From Ochotona curzoniae (lineage: Eukaryota; Chordata; Mammalia; Lagomorpha; Ochotonidae): DNA of 64,000 bases. The first letter of the stretch is position 1. Every line of letters starts with the position of its first letter. Under the pieces are notes generated by a model that was given only the letters and a program-made list of their open reading frames with translations, did no database searches and was not told where the DNA came from. Location: NCBI RefSeq assembly GCF_017591425.1, contig NW_024466512.1:13147001-13211000 (forward strand). Reading direction: 5' to 3'. A program made the position numbers and the translations under genes. This document shows, piece after piece, positions 1 to 12,794 of this stretch.

Positions 1-89
1 CCGCAGACCCGGGCCTGGCCTAGGACTCTTAACTGGCATTTCTGGCTCACAAGGCTCCTTTTGGAGAAACAAGCACCACGTCAAGACCG

Positions 90-290
90 CTTAAAGGAAG
101 CGATTAACCTTCTCGAAAAGTGATGGGTTTCCCAGCTTCCTCCATCGACAATTGGTCCTCATTAATGGGGGAAAATAAATAAATAAAGGGAAGAGAAAGG
201 AAATTAGCTACTATTACAGCCCAGAGGAAAATCTTTTCCTTCCTGGAGACATTAAACAGCAGGAAATTCTCCTCTGTTGGGTCCTTGAGG
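90..290. other. Possible conserved non-coding element
   Basis: AT-rich, non-repetitive stretch containing GACAATTGGTCCTCATTAATGG, an AATAAATAAATAAA run and GGAAATTAGCTACTATTACAG. It supports a minus-strand open frame of 79 codons at 104-343 that resembles no protein I know. I read it as a possible enhancer-like element in the intron, on composition only. Confidence 0.3.
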
Positions 291-3187
291 AAGACCTGAA
301 GGGGGCGGCGGCTCAGGTGGACAGAAGGGCTGGCGTATGCCACTCCATTTCCCAGCAGTGCAAACTCGCATGTCTATCCCTGTGAGGAAGGAGGGTGGGG
401 GCGGGGGAGTTCCCACCAGCCCTCTGAGAAAACACAGGACTACAGCTCTCTTCCTCTCGGGCTACTCAACGTGGAAATTATGAATTGCCTAGAAAAATAC
501 TCAACTTTTCAACAAACTGCAATCGAAGCAGGCTGTGGGAATTCCTGCACTGGAAACTGCTGAAATGAAGTCAACTCAACTTGTGTTTCATTTGAGGCAA
601 AAAAAAAAAAAAAGGCCAGGCCACTGTGGCAGGAGCATTTATTTCATCCTTCGGGTACAACTGCGTTCTGATCACAGCATGCTAAGGTTTCTCTTCCCCT
701 CATATTTTTATGCTATGTCCCAGGAAGCTTAAGTTAAGCTCTGGACCTATGGGCAAAACCTCAAAATGAATGTGACACTTGTGGCCCAGAAGAATCCCAA
801 ACAAGCTGCCAGACCTAATGAAACTGTCAGCGAAGAGGAAGAGCGGAGCGTTGCTCATTTCTTCTCTTCTGCCTCCCCCAATCACAAGGGAGAAGTGGAG
901 GCCAAGGGTTAGTGAGGACTTTGCACATCCGGGCTCCTGCAGGACACTGTTGGGCAGCAGGCGGCACCTCCTGCGGTGAGCCTGATCCCTCCAAGGCCAC
1001 CTTCACACCTGCCGAGCTGTCACTGGCAAAACCCACCAGGGATGAAGATGAGGATGGGATGCCAAAGAGGCCAGGAAACTTCAGTTTTTCCTGATTGAAC
1101 ACCTGCACAGTATCTAGTGCCTCCTTTCATTCACGCAGTCACAGATGGGCAGGTATGTGCGGGGGAGGGGGTTTCTTTGTCATTTATCTGCTCAGGGTGA
1201 GATTGGCACACTTCTCCTGGGAGGTACAAGTTGAGCAAAGTGTTCCAGACTTTCTCCTCTTCACCCCAGACGCCTGCCACTGTGAACCCAGTGGGACCTG
1301 GCGATGAAGCTGAAATCTCAGTTTCACACAACTCTGTGTCCAGAAGCAGTTGTCATCTTGTCTGATTTTTATTTTCCAACTTTCTAAAAAGCAGTACCAT
1401 TCATGCCCCTAGCTCCATGAGACACCCAGAACAGGTGGGAAACTTGTGTGGGCACATGGGTAACAGCCCGTAAAAGCTCAAGGGCTGGGATGTCCAAACA
1501 GCCAAACATGAACACGCTCATGAGGCAAGGTGTGGCATCCCAAAGATGGATCTCTTATCCCAACTCGATCACTGTGAACTGCACGGTCACTGGCGGACTC
1601 AAGCGCTGAGGGCGGTGGGGGTGGGCTGGGAAAGAATCCAGCCCTCTGGTGGAGACATCCAGTCACAAGGTCCAACCACCAGGACCACAATCTCACAGAA
1701 ATAACTACCCCTCCTTTCTAAAATGGAAGTTTCCGAAATCCTTGAGCCATTCTGACTGGAAAAGGCCCACGTGGTCCAAAGGTGGCGGTGGTGATGCAGC
1801 CTACATCGCCAGATGCCCACAAGGGGATCCCAGGTCCCCCTTCCAGAAGTCCAAGGAGAAGTGTTCCAGTGTTCTGGGGCCAGACACTCCTCTCCCCAGA
1901 GCTTTCCCAATGGAGCCACTAGTCACTGAGGACCAAACTGTAAGGAGGCGCCCCGCTGTGCTAGCTCTGCCCACCCTGGGAGATAGCATCAGCCACAAGC
2001 TGGGGGCAAAGTGCAGAGTTAATGGCGAGAAGAGAGGCACCCTTGAGTCCAGAACAGGCTGTTTAAGAGAGATGAAACTGGTCTCTTCCAGAAAATGAGG
2101 CCCTTCAGAGAGGCTGCCATGGGGACGGCAAGCCTTTACCTTCGTAGAGGACAAACGGCAATGGAAAACGCTACAGTGGTTTGTCACCAGGGGCAATTTT
2201 CCTAGGAAAATTGACTTTCTAAGAAACCAGAGTCAGCCATCACTCTCTTGATGAACTTCCACTGTAAACACCACTTGTCTGCTAGTGCCAGAGGCTGCCT
2301 GGAGGATATTTTGATGACACAGAAAAGTCGACCTTCTGCCAGTGCACCCAAACCCAAGAGTGCAGTCTGCCACACCCATCATATCCCAAGATGCCATTCC
2401 TGCAAGGTGGCTGGTTCCTCCTCCACCCACCGCAGCATCTGCTTCTCAGCAGACTTTGCGCATCAGGGGTGGCTAAGGTAATCCAAGCAAAGGCATCTAA
2501 GATAGTCAATGACACAATGGAGAAAGGATTGACATTGTGAGAAATGAACTGATGGTGGCAACAGGTGACTCCAGTCCTTGCTGACTTACTCAGAGACTTT
2601 TCTCCTGTCCCACTTTGGATCCGCCTAATGTTCCTTCCAACTGTCCAGACGGCGTCAACCATCTCTCCTGCAGCCCAGCATTAGCAATACTGATAAGGAG
2701 CACGGGCTACACTTGCACACCCCAACTTCCTTTCCCAGATTGACTGTCACACTGTTCCTTTAAGATGATCAAAGCGATCAGCTCTAAACCTGACTTAGAG
2801 GAGAGGGTGGTAGAGCAACGGTAACCAGGAGCCCAAAGGCCAAGGCATGGTAGGCCAGCTCAGGATTCACACACCTACACCTGTCCCTCCACCATGGGAG
2901 AACTCCCAAAAGGACTCAAACGGGCAGTGGGCACCAAGCAGCAGGAAGCCTGGGACACAGCACAGAGGATCCAGGTACCCAGTTAGGGATCCCCAGGAAA
3001 CGTGCCTCACAGAACACCTCACTCCATTACAGCCCAAAAACGTCCCAGGCATAACCATCGCAGAGTCCTCATGAAGACCCAGACCTGGCTGGGGAGACAC
3101 CACAGAGCGAGCCACAAAATACACGAGAGATCCCTCGGTCACTCTCTCCCTCCCAAACATACATATTTATTTTTATAACACAAGGGT
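291..3187. other. Unique intronic sequence, no gene recognised
   Basis: Moderately GC-rich DNA without a repeat I can name, apart from a poly-A run at 600-614. Several overlapping chance frames of up to about 150 codons occur on both strands, with no recognisable domain and no convincing splice context. Confidence 0.5.
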
Positions 3188-3516
3188 CAGACACAGCAAG
3201 TTCAGCAGCCCTGTGTGACACCAGCATCCCATATCAGCGTTCTCTGGTTCAAGTCCCGGCTACTCCACCACTTCCAGTCTTGCTTCTTGCTGACATACCT
3301 GGAAAGTAGCAGATAACGGCCCAAATCCTGGGATCCCTACCTCGATGGAGTTCCAGGCTGCTGGTTATGGCCAGGTCTGACCTCAGCTGTTACAAGTACT
3401 TAGGGGAGTGAATCGGTACAAGGAAAATTAATATCTCCATCTCCAACCCTGCCTTTCCATCACTCAGTCTTTCAAATATATAAATATATAAATATAAATA
3501 AGTAAATAAATATATA
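3188..3516 (+). repeat. CSINE (lagomorph tRNA-derived SINE), old copy
   Basis: It shows the family hallmarks in order: 'ccagcatcccatat', 'ggttcaagtcccggctactcc', 'gatggagttccaggct', 'ttaggggagtgaatc' and 'tctttcaaatatataaatat'. It is diverged from the consensus and runs into an AT microsatellite at its 3' end. Confidence 0.85.
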
Positions 3517-3570
3517 TTATATATATATATATAATATATATATTTCTTTATATATATATATATAAAGAAA
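3471..3570. repeat. AT-rich microsatellite with a 28-bp perfect palindrome
   Basis: (TAAA)/(TA) tract grown from the tail of the preceding SINE. The segment 3543-3570 (TTTCTTTA, a TA run, then TAAAGAAA) is its own reverse complement. It could extrude as a hairpin, and may vary in length between individuals. Confidence 0.9.
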
Positions 3571-4080
3571 GGGAAAAGGACCAAGGCTTTCTGGAAACTT
3601 CCATTTTGAAAAGAAGGGGTAGTTATTTCAGTGATATTGGTCTGGCAGTTGGACCTTGCCCTCACAGCCTGCTCCAATGGGTGGCTCGGTCCACAGCCCA
3701 CAGCCATAGCTCATTCCCCGTGGGCCCAGCCAGGGACTAATCAGAAACAAGTGCCTTTGCAAGCCACTGTTGCAACTCTCATGAGGCGCTGGCCCAGACC
3801 ATGCTACCTTTAGGCCTTTACCACCTTTCATTTTAAAATTAATCGTGCGGAGTCCATGTATTTTGTTTTTTTATGGCAGCTGCTGCTAATAGAAAGGTCA
3901 GGATGTCCCAGTTAGCACCTGCATCTCCACAGTGTGTGAAGGCAGCTAGAGGCAGCTGTGGACCGGGAAAGCGGTAGGAAGCCACGGGACAGCTCAGGAA
4001 GGCAGTGTGGACATCACTAAGAGCTCAGCAGGACACAGAACCTCCTGGGACAAGAAGGCATGAAAGGGCTGGGTCAATCA

Positions 4081-4735
4081 AATTTGGCACATCCGTGGAA
4101 TGGAATACCTACCATTCAGTGGTAGACAGATGAGATAGCAGCCTGTGCTACTCTACCAATACATCCAAACATCAAAAGGCCTATGAGCCAACAGGAGCAG
4201 CAAATTCATGGAGACAGAAAGCATATGAGCGAGACCCAGGGGCTAACGGAGGAGCGAAGTGGACCAAGATTGCCAGAAGATATATGGCTTCCTCACAAGA
4301 TAAAGAAAATGCTCTGGAAACAGGGCCAGGAGTGTGGCTCAGCAGGTTAAACCACTGCCTATGACTCCAGCATCCCACATGGGCGCTAATTCGGTTCCCA
4401 GCTTCTCCACTTCCCATTCTGCCCCTGCAAAAGCAGAAGATAGGCCACATGTTTGGGTCTTTGCTATCTAGGATGGAGTTCTAAACTCCTGGTTTTAAAT
4501 CTGAATGAGATGAGCCATAGCAGCTATTTGGGAGTGAATCAATTAATCTGTTTCTTCCTTCCTCTCGGTAACTCTGCCTTTCAACACATAAATGAAACTT
4601 TAAAATAGTGTGAAAACCATCGTGATGTTTATACAACTTTGTAAAGAAACTAAAAGCCATTGACCTATACACTTTCAATAGCTACATGCTACAGAGTATG
4701 AATTACATCTCAACGACAATAATTTACATCAATTT
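4081..4735 (+). mobile_element. L1M 3' end split by a CSINE
   Basis: The segment 4081-4320 follows the classic old L1 3' end ('ggaatggaatacctaccattcag', 'catggagacagaaagcat', 'ggggctaacgga'). It resumes at 4605-4735 with 'gatgtttatacaactttgtaa', 'actaaaagccattgacctataca' and 'gaattacatctcaa'. The CSINE at 4323-4604 sits between the two halves, so the L1 is the older insertion. Orientation is plus, antisense to TCF7L2. Confidence 0.75.
4323..4604 (+). repeat. CSINE nested in L1M
   Basis: Starts 'gggccaggagtgtggctcagcaggttaa', has 'ccagcatcccacatgggcgc' and 'tttgggagtgaatcaa', and ends 'ctgcctttcaacacataaatgaaac'. It interrupts an L1M tail. Confidence 0.85.
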
Positions 4736-6887
4736 ACATCAGGTGACTTGGAAGAGAAAGAGAAGGAAGAGACAGTCCCAAAGACGTGCTTCACCCCTAC
4801 CACACTAAGGGTTTCTGAAAGCAGCAGGAGACAGGGCATTTCTTGGCAAACAAGGAAGCCTAGATGGAGCTTGGGTTGGTGCTGAATCTCAGGGAGGGAA
4901 CACAGTGACCTCACAGAACCGCACACCACAGGTAGCAGGTACCCGTGGACAAACACGAGCTGTGGGATGGGAGTGTGTGGTAATGAGAGGGGCATGGGGT
5001 TACCACAAGCACAGCCCAGTGGGCGAGTCATAGAGCCCTCCACTGTCCCTGACCTGGACAGGCCAGCTCCATGCCTCAGTCTCTCCCTTCACCTGATGGG
5101 CATACAGGTGCATGACATGGCTCACTGCCAGTCCCCTGGCAGGCTTGCTCACCAGTCTCAGATTCAAAGAACAAGTCCTGAGAAGGACAGAAGGGAAAAG
5201 AATTATACAAAGCCCAAGATGGTTCAGATTTCACTTTTTCTTCTTGGGATGACACAACACGGAAACTGCTTGCAATGCAGAGTTCCAGGTGACTTGTGAA
5301 ACACACAAAGCCAGTGGGGCAGGGGTTCGGCTGACCTGGGATAGCTGTTTCAGATGCATGAATCACCAGACTGCAACAGACATCAACATCGCGAGATTGT
5401 AAAACCTCGTTCTCTCTCCACGCCTGGGGCCCTTGAGGCTTGGGTGTCTCCAAGTAAGTGTCTCCTTATTCCGTTTTGGTTTGCTCCAATTATAGAACAA
5501 AAGAAAACGGCAGACACAGCGACCACATAGCAAATCAATCAACCTGCTTGCGACGGTATGCATATGAACCGGAAGCAAGACAAACTGGGTGCACGACCTC
5601 CATCTCCGACAGCAACCAAGACCTGCACGGTTCACTTCTCTGTACTTCTCCACTTTGCTACATGCAAGAGAGGCCAGTGGCTCTGACGAGATCTCCAAGT
5701 CTTTTTCTTTTTTTTCTGTGGCGCTTGTCTGTAGCGCTACACCCAGAAAGTTGACAGGTCAGCAGTGCCTCTAGTTTATTCTGATGGTGAGGAACAAACC
5801 CCTGATCCTGGGGTGGGGAGGTGGGGGGTGAGGTTTGCTCCAGGCTGACCTTGCAAGGCCCCGCACTGCCCCTGCACACGAAGCTGCCCGGCCTTCGCCA
5901 GCCACGGCCTGCCACTCAAATATCATCTTGCTGTAACAAATTACTCCAAACCCCGGATTACGGCTCTGTCCAAATCCCTCCTAGAGAGCGAGGAAATAAA
6001 CATCCTCTCACAGGACTCTGCCCCTGGTGGTAATCCCTGTCTCTATTTGCTTCTCCTACAAGCCCTCGTCGGGGAGGTCTCCGCGGTGCTCAAGCCCACG
6101 CTCCTTGCCGACAGAAGCTGAATGTCTCAATTGTCCATGGGGCACAGGCGAAGGCGAGGAGAGGCGCACACAATAGCCTGCAGACTCCACTGCCCTAATC
6201 CTGGGCACTCAAGGAAGTCCACACCCCAAATTCCTTCCGAGCATTCCGGAGGGACGTGCAAGGATGGATCACCACAAAGTCAGTAGGTGGCTCAAGCCCC
6301 AGACCACCCCACCCTGGGGAAGAGGGAGTGAAGGAGAACAGGGGGGCAGCATCGCATTTAGGGGAGGCTTTAAGGAGGTGGGGAGGGATGGAGGCAAAAT
6401 AGGGAGAGGGAAGAAGAGCTAAAAGGATGCAGGCAAAAGAGAACCTGCGCCTGACCCCAGCTTGCAGTTTCCTTTAATAAGCTACTAGGAGATATTTCGA
6501 GCACAATAACTTCATTTGGGGGAAGGAAATGCAGTTCTGTCCACTTCCAAAACCTTCTTGGAAACACCAGGGTATTCCAGGCACTTGGAGCTGTGGAGGG
6601 CTGCTTTGTTTTTCTAATTGTTTACCACTCACTGGTACAAGCCAAGAAGCACAGAGCAACACAACACCATGGATGTTAGGTTAGCATCCATGTGGGTGAG
6701 CTGAACTGATTTGAAGCCTGGGCTGCATCGAGCTAGAGTCGTTCTCCTGGTCAGCACAGCCTCCGATAGGGGTCGGTTTAGGAGGGACGTTTCCAGGAGA
6801 AAACAGAGACACTGGTAGGGAGATAAACACTCCTGTTAAAACGCAAACATTAAATCAAGTTCCTGCTTCAAAACCCACAAGCAGCAG
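4736..6887. other. Unique intronic sequence, no gene recognised
   Basis: No named repeat and no recognisable exon. It includes overlapping chance frames of 60-125 codons on both strands. The part at 6470-6870 is AT-richer than its surroundings and might be conserved. Confidence 0.45.
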
Positions 6888-7120
6888 GTGAGCACCTGAC
6901 ACAGTGATTTAAGCCACAGACTGGGGATGTCCACATTGGAGTGTCACAGTTAGACTCCCGACTCCACCCCCTCTTACAGCTTCCCGTGGGTGAACACACT
7001 AGGCGGCAGCAATGGCTCAAGCACTTGGATTCCTGCTGCCCATGCGGGAGAAATGGATCAACTTGTGGCTGAGTTCACGCTCTCTCTCTCTGCCTCTCAA
7101 ACTCATAAACAAAAATTTAC
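6888..7120 (+). repeat. CSINE, old and degraded
   Basis: Weak head ('tgagcacctgacacagtgatttaagccac'), then 'gcacttggattcctgctgcccatgcgggag', 'tggctgagttcacgctctctctctctgcctctcaaa' and an A-rich tail. The lower similarity implies an early insertion. Confidence 0.65.
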
Positions 7121-7787
7121 AAGGCAAAAGAAAATCACCCAGTGCACGCAGCTGCCCCACCTCCATCTCCTCATTCACTGGCCACAGCTGACCACACTCC
7201 CTTCTCTGGATGGAGCCACCATAGTGCTTCCCTAAACCAACTGGTTCTCTGCTTTTGTGGTTTGTCTTTAAAAGGACTCGGCTTGGGAAGGAAGCTAACC
7301 ACTGGACTCATTAGTATGTCATCTGGACAGGCAAAATCAATTCCAACAGCGTCAAGTTTGGTTATTCCCTCCCAGGCCACGGCCTGCACTATTAATAGCA
7401 AGGAAGTTCCCCAGGCTTGGAGTTATTTGTAATCCCAACCAGCTCTGACCACAGAGCCCAGCCATCTCTGTGCTACAGCCCCTGGGGACTTGCAAGACAG
7501 TATTCCAGGGCTTGGTTCTTCCATAGGGGTGAAAATGTATAGTGCAGACTATCCTCAGAGGAGGAGGAAGAGGGAGGACTCCCACAAGAGGATATGACCC
7601 CAGGGAAGGACTGGGAAGCTAGGGGTAGGGACCAAGGCCTGTCTCCATCCATCTGACCATGCTTCTGGGCTCTGTCTTATAGCCTGAACCAACCCCACAG
7701 ACAGAGGTCACCACCTTACCTCTACCCACTGTGAGGTCAGCTGACAGAAAGTTCCAGAAGCAGCAGCTTGGTTAAAACTAAACTTTA

Positions 7788-8126
7788 GGGCCCAGCATGG
7801 TGGCCTAGTGGCTAAAGTCTTCACCTTGAACACACCACGGATTCCATATGGGCGCCGGTTCTAATCCCAGCAGTCCTGCTTCCCATCCAGGTCTCTGCTC
7901 GTGGCCTGGAAAAGCAGTCGAGGACGGCCCAAAGCCTTGGGACCCTGCACCCACGTGGGAGACTTGGAAGAAATTCCTGGCTCCTTGGTTTGGATCGGCT
8001 CAGCACCGGCCATTGGGGTCACTTGGGGAGTGAATCATTGGATGGAAGATCTTCCTCTTTGTCTCTCCTCCTTTCTGTATGTGTGACTTTGCAATAAAAA
8101 TAAAATAAATCTTAGAAAAAAAAAAA
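7788..8126 (+). repeat. CSINE, relatively young, nearly full length
   Basis: Full-length copy: 'gggcccagcatggtggcctagtggctaaag', 'ccatatgggcgccggttctaat', 'cacttggggagtgaatcattggatggaag', and a tail of AATAAAAATAAAATAAATCTTAG followed by A11. Flanks 'aactaaacttta' and 'aactaaccttca' suggest a decayed target-site duplication. Confidence 0.95.
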
Positions 8127-9035
8127 CTAACCTTCAACATCTCATGAATTCTAACTTCTGACCCAGGTGTTCCAGTAGAAACTTTCAAAACACAGCCTCA
8201 TGATGGGCTCAAGGCCAGATGCACAGATAGGTACCTTTCGGGCCTTGGACAAAATGGCTTTGCCTGTGATGGGAGGATGCAATCAGGGGTAACAATATTC
8301 TGCCCTCGGTGGGTGCATATGAGTTAATGAAGAGGGCTCCAGTCAGGGCTCCCCAGGCCCTGGGGCACACGAGTAAGCAGGCTTTACTGGGTTGGGTTGG
8401 TGAGCAAGCAGTCTCCTTGCAGGGAGTCCAGGGGAGAAGGGAGGGAGAAGCATGTGATTGCATAAGTAAATGCAGTGGGTCAACACAGAGGCGCCGGGGC
8501 TGGGCGCCTGATCGATAGGCCTGCTGATAGCAGCCGCCATCACTGTCCACAAGCACACGGCCACTCCGGCAGGCGTTCCCGTGGGTGTGTTCTGTGCACC
8601 TCCTGCTCCTTCTCCTCTCTCCATGGCCCCAGCGAAGGCTCTGCCTTGAGAAGTACACCCCCACTGTCTACAGTTTCCTAGGCACCAGAATGCAGGGAGC
8701 CAATTTAATGAGGGATCGGTTGTAGAGAACAGCGCCTGGGGCCCGGCCTCCGTGCAGGTGCAGGGGAAGACCCAACTGAGAGGTCTTCCGGGTTCAGCCT
8801 GACTGTCTGTAGGCTCAGGGGGCTCCAGCAGATCCCAAGCTGGTGAACAAAGGCATATGTACACTGGGGACAGCGTAGGCTCTGCCCTCCAGGTTACCGA
8901 GCACAGCCTCACCTGTTCTCTCTCTCCTTGCTCCTTTTCCTATGGACCACTGGGCCCAGCTGAGTTGAGCAGCCAGTTACGAGACCTAAAGACTGCCCAT
9001 TCTCAAGACGCAGCTCAGAACTACTCTCCAATGCC
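8127..9035. other. Unique intronic sequence, no gene recognised
   Basis: GC-rich unique DNA. The longest chance frame is 189 codons on the minus strand at 8343-8912. It has no recognisable domain or codon pattern and is not supported as a gene. Confidence 0.45.
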
Positions 9036-9320
9036 CTCTGTCTGTGAGAACATTCACTGAGCATCTAGGCCGTGCTTAGTGCTAAGAACCGCGTCCTTCA
9101 GACAGCATGCAGAAAGATATGGTCAACAGTCAGATGAGCCTGGGGACACAACTCATCTCTCCTGAGCATCAGTTTCCCCATCTAGAATATGCGAGCCCAA
9201 AGGAAGCGTCAACTCCCTGGGTTCTTACTAGGATCAAACGATTGGCACCCAGCATGACCTATACTGAACACTTAGAAACTGCTAGCTATTATATTATTAG
9301 GCGGCTATTATATTGCTATT
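9036..9320 (+). repeat. MIR-type ancient SINE relics
   Basis: At 9160-9320, 'tcagtttccccatctagaatatg', 'aggatcaaacgattggcacccagcatgacc' and 'actgctagctattatat' follow the 3' half of MIR on the plus strand. The preceding 'ttcactgagcatctaggccgtgcttagtgctaa' at about 9050 resembles the reverse orientation of a second MIR-like relic. Confidence 0.55.
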
Positions 9321-10279
9321 AATATAATCAGTATCATCCCAATAAACCCCATTGGGATACTGCAAAATTATAAATCATACAAAAAGCAAATCCTCAGAAA
9401 CATGCTATTATCCAATGCACACAGGAAGATGGACACTGTAGGCTAAGTAAAAGCAAGTGACCAAACATGGTTGACCAGTTGGCTCACCCTACACCCAACT
9501 CGCCCATCCCCCAGGCTCTAGGAAAGTGGAATTTTCCTCTAAACTCCATTTGGATTCCTTCCAGACACACAGAAAAAAAGCTGACCTGCAGGTTGAATAT
9601 TCTCAGCCACTGCTTCTGCCCCCTCCTGCTGGCTCTGAAACTTAAAGAGGGTTTTTCACATGCTTGCAAGCCCTCAGTCTTAGCACCCAGCAGATATGCA
9701 AGGCACAAGCAGGCATGTGGAGGCACAAGTCGGCCTCAAGAAGAGGCAATGACAACACACTGGGTATTGCAGCGACTGCTCAAGACAGGGCTACCTACCA
9801 AGAAGTCATCATTCCAATAGGCTTTGCGAAGTGTGCGAAATAAACATGAAAAACTAAAAGACCTTTCGTAGAAAATCTGCCGCTGTTCTCCAAGGAAATG
9901 TCTTGGATTCCCCTCCCCTCCTGTATCTTTTCTTCACACATGCCAGCAAGATTTAACACCCAGCCCATCAGACCACTTGCCTAAAGAAAGGGTAGGCTGT
10001 TGAAAAAAAGAAAGTCAAAGAGATACACCCAGTGTCCCTGGCTTAACCACTGTGAGGCATTAAAACACAGGTAAGCCATTTGGCATCCCAGGCTCAGGAT
10101 GACTGCCAGCCCCTGTTTCAGTCCAAAGCCCAACGTGGGTTTCCTCCTACCCTGACCACACTGTCTGAGAACCAGGACAGGCAAAGACCAGGCAGACAAC
10201 AAGTCACGTGAGACATGAGAGCACCCAGGGCAAAAGGCATGTTGTGGGGAGTTCAGTGTCAAGTACAGATTTCAGAGTG
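9321..10279. other. Unique intronic sequence, no gene recognised
   Basis: No repeat or exon recognised. 9830-9900 is AT-rich ('gaaataaacatgaaaaactaaaag') and could be conserved, but this is weak. Confidence 0.4.
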
Positions 10280-10400
10280 GGAAGGCAGGTCAGTCGTGGT
10301 GTTTGAGGCCAGACCACCAAGGGACGCAGAGCAGACCACTTAACCTCCCTTGGCCTCAGTTTCCTTTCTGTGAGAAGTAGAGGTGGCAGCTTTTTCCAGC
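10280..10400 (+). repeat. MIR relic
   Basis: 'gaccacttaacctcccttggcctcagtttcctttctgtgagaag' matches the MIR core and 'cctcagtttcctcatctgta' region in plus orientation. Confidence 0.6.
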
Positions 10401-10884
10401 AGAGCTCTTGCCAAGGCCTAGTTCCAGGTGGCAGCTTTAGAGGAGTTCCTAGTACATTGAGTGCTCACCACAAGCTGTCAGCTCCTGACACCACTGTTGT
10501 CACTGAGACATGCCACACCAGGGGCAAACTGGGCAATGGCATCAGGACAGGTCTCTGCTTGTTGTCACTGTCATTCACATCCCAACACCAGCTCCTTTGC
10601 TGGGTGTTAGGCTGGCCATGGGAGACACTCATGGGGCCTAGGAGCCAGGGAGCCTACAAAGAGTTCCCCCAATTCTCACCAACGTACTGTGTAATGGGGG
10701 CAGAGACCTGGTGCCCCCAGCCCTCAACGGCCCATCACCCACCACCCCCTTCACAGCAGAGAGACGAGGGGCCCCATTACACAAGACCCAGTTATTTGGC
10801 AACCCCCCTTGCAGCCTCAGGATTTGGCCAACTGTGCCCTCTGTCCCTCACAGGCAGCACCCCACCTTTCAAACAGCCGTGGTT

Positions 10885-11015
10885 AACACATCCATAAAAT
10901 AAAGATAATAACAGCATCTCTTTGGCGGGCTGTGGTGAGAACTAAATGGGGTAGAGTACTTGAAAAGTACTTTGACTGTAAAGTATTATAAAAACAGAAG
11001 CTGTTATTATGACAG
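10885..11015 (+). repeat. MIR relic (3' half)
   Basis: 'cataaaataaagataataacagcatctc', 'ggctgtggtgagaactaaatggggtagagtacttgaaaagtact' and 'aagctgttattatga' match the 3' half of MIR in order, on the plus strand. Confidence 0.75.
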
Positions 11016-12794
11016 AAATGAATCCTGCCTCCGCATGCCACAGCTCCCTGCCACCAGGCACTCACTCTGTGCACCAATTAGACAACACATACTCCATCAG
11101 GCAAAAGCTGGCCTGGTTCTCCAGGCTGTGGGCAGTGGGGTTCATGAAGAGGGGTCCAGCCTGAGAGTGCGTTTCCAGGCAGGCATGAGGACCCCACAAG
11201 TCCCTGTACTGTGTCTAAACACACAACTCTGCTCCCAACATGGTGCCCTGACCAGCTCCTCGGCCACCTGCCCATGGATGGGAGAACCACTCCACCATAC
11301 CTATCAGGCATTCCCACGCTCCTGCAGTGAGCCTGCCATGCCTGGGCGCAGGGGGACCCCAAGTCAGCTCTAGCAAGGCCTCACCACTGCCCTCACAGCC
11401 TGATTTCCTCCAGCCCCTAAGAAGCTGTTAAATAACACAACACACTCAACTCCAAAAAAAGCTTCCCCTGGGGCTACAGAAACTCCCAGGACTTTTAGAG
11501 GTTCTCTCACTGCCCACTATTTCTGCTCCCTGAAAAAAGAAAAAGTGACATTTCAATGCACCACTAACCCAGGTCATTCCCAAGATGCCAGCAGAGAAAG
11601 TCTGGGTGTCGGATGTACACCTGCCTTCCTCCAGGTCATCCTCGGAGAGCTATCATGCAAATAAGGAAGATGGTTTCCTTCTTATTAAGGGGCAGATGCA
11701 GAACCTGGCTGAAACCCACATGAAAGTATACTGGCTGCCCATGTGACCACATGTTCACGGGATGCAGGGGAGGGATGGGGGTTGGAAATCAATGCATTTT
11801 AAACACTCACCCATCTACTGCTTTAAAAAAGGGAAAAGGCCACGCCACTGCTGAGGCCTTTCTTTGGGCAAGTGCAGTCCCGAACCAGTATCTTCTTTCT
11901 TTGTGTAAGTCTAATTTTTACATGCATTTTTCAGCAACCTGTGAAGGGCATAGAGGGGAAAGGGGCAACCAAGACTGGAGGTACCTGACAGACCAGCAGT
12001 GTGTGTCGTGGAGGAAACAAGGCAGTCAGGGCTTACCCTCCGCTTGCCACCACTGCACCTGCTTCCCTTCAGGGACTCAGGAGCATCTGCATCCCCAGGG
12101 GAGCCTTTCAAACAAGGCCACACCCCAACCAGAGCCATGTCTGGTCTTACTGCCTTTACAACTGGGCTACCAAGGGACAAGCAGAACTAGCTGCAAATTC
12201 CTGCTTCACCCAGGCCCTAAGGGAAGTGGCTCCATTCCTGTCAGGACTAGGAGACCCTCCTCTGCACCTCTGTCACCATAGTGTGTCCAGCATGACTCCT
12301 TTGCCACACCTGCCCAACACCCGAAGCACCCGATGCTCCCATTCCTCACGAGGGCTGCCCCTTTCCTGTTTCTGCCAGGACAGGTGCAATAGCATGTGCT
12401 GGGTCTGCTCTCCCAGCAGCTTGCAGAAATTCATCCCTCCCTCTTGTGCCTTACCACCCCCACCCACCACCAGGAAATGTCCTTCCCCTCCTGGTTTTCA
12501 AGCCAGCCTGTCAGAGCCACTTCCTTCCCCCTCGCCTCCCTTCTCTGCTCCTGGAACTGCAGCTGACAGATACACAGACCACAGGACATGCACAGGGACA
12601 AAGAGCTGCCAACAAAACAACAGCAGATAAATCCTGCAGGGGCTGCTCTGTCCCTGGCTGGAGGCCCTTTGATCCATCCTTGAATAGGTCACAGCCCCGA
12701 GAAGACACTCCACTGTCCATCCTGCCTTCCACCAGGGATGCAGCTGACAGCGTCTGGGTCACCCTCTCCGGGGAGGCCACTGCTCCACCCTGCA
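11016..12794. other. Unique intronic sequence, no gene recognised
   Basis: GC-rich and rich in chance open frames, the largest being 209 codons at 12001-12630 (plus) and 176 codons at 11751-12281 (plus). They overlap one another in different frames and show no domains. Confidence 0.45.

Noticed and set aside
104..343. 79-codon minus-strand frame near the left edge that might have been the next TCF7L2 exon
   Set aside because: It does not encode YLQMKWPLLDV or any TCF7L2 segment I know, and the donor/acceptor context is missing.
8343..8912. 189-codon minus-strand open frame
   Set aside because: Unstructured composition, overlaps other frames, no domain or exon boundaries.
12001..12630. 209-codon plus-strand open frame, with 176-codon frame overlapping
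   Set aside because: GC-rich intron yields long chance frames. No recognisable domain, overlapping frames on both strands, no splice logic, and the surrounding gene is on the other strand.
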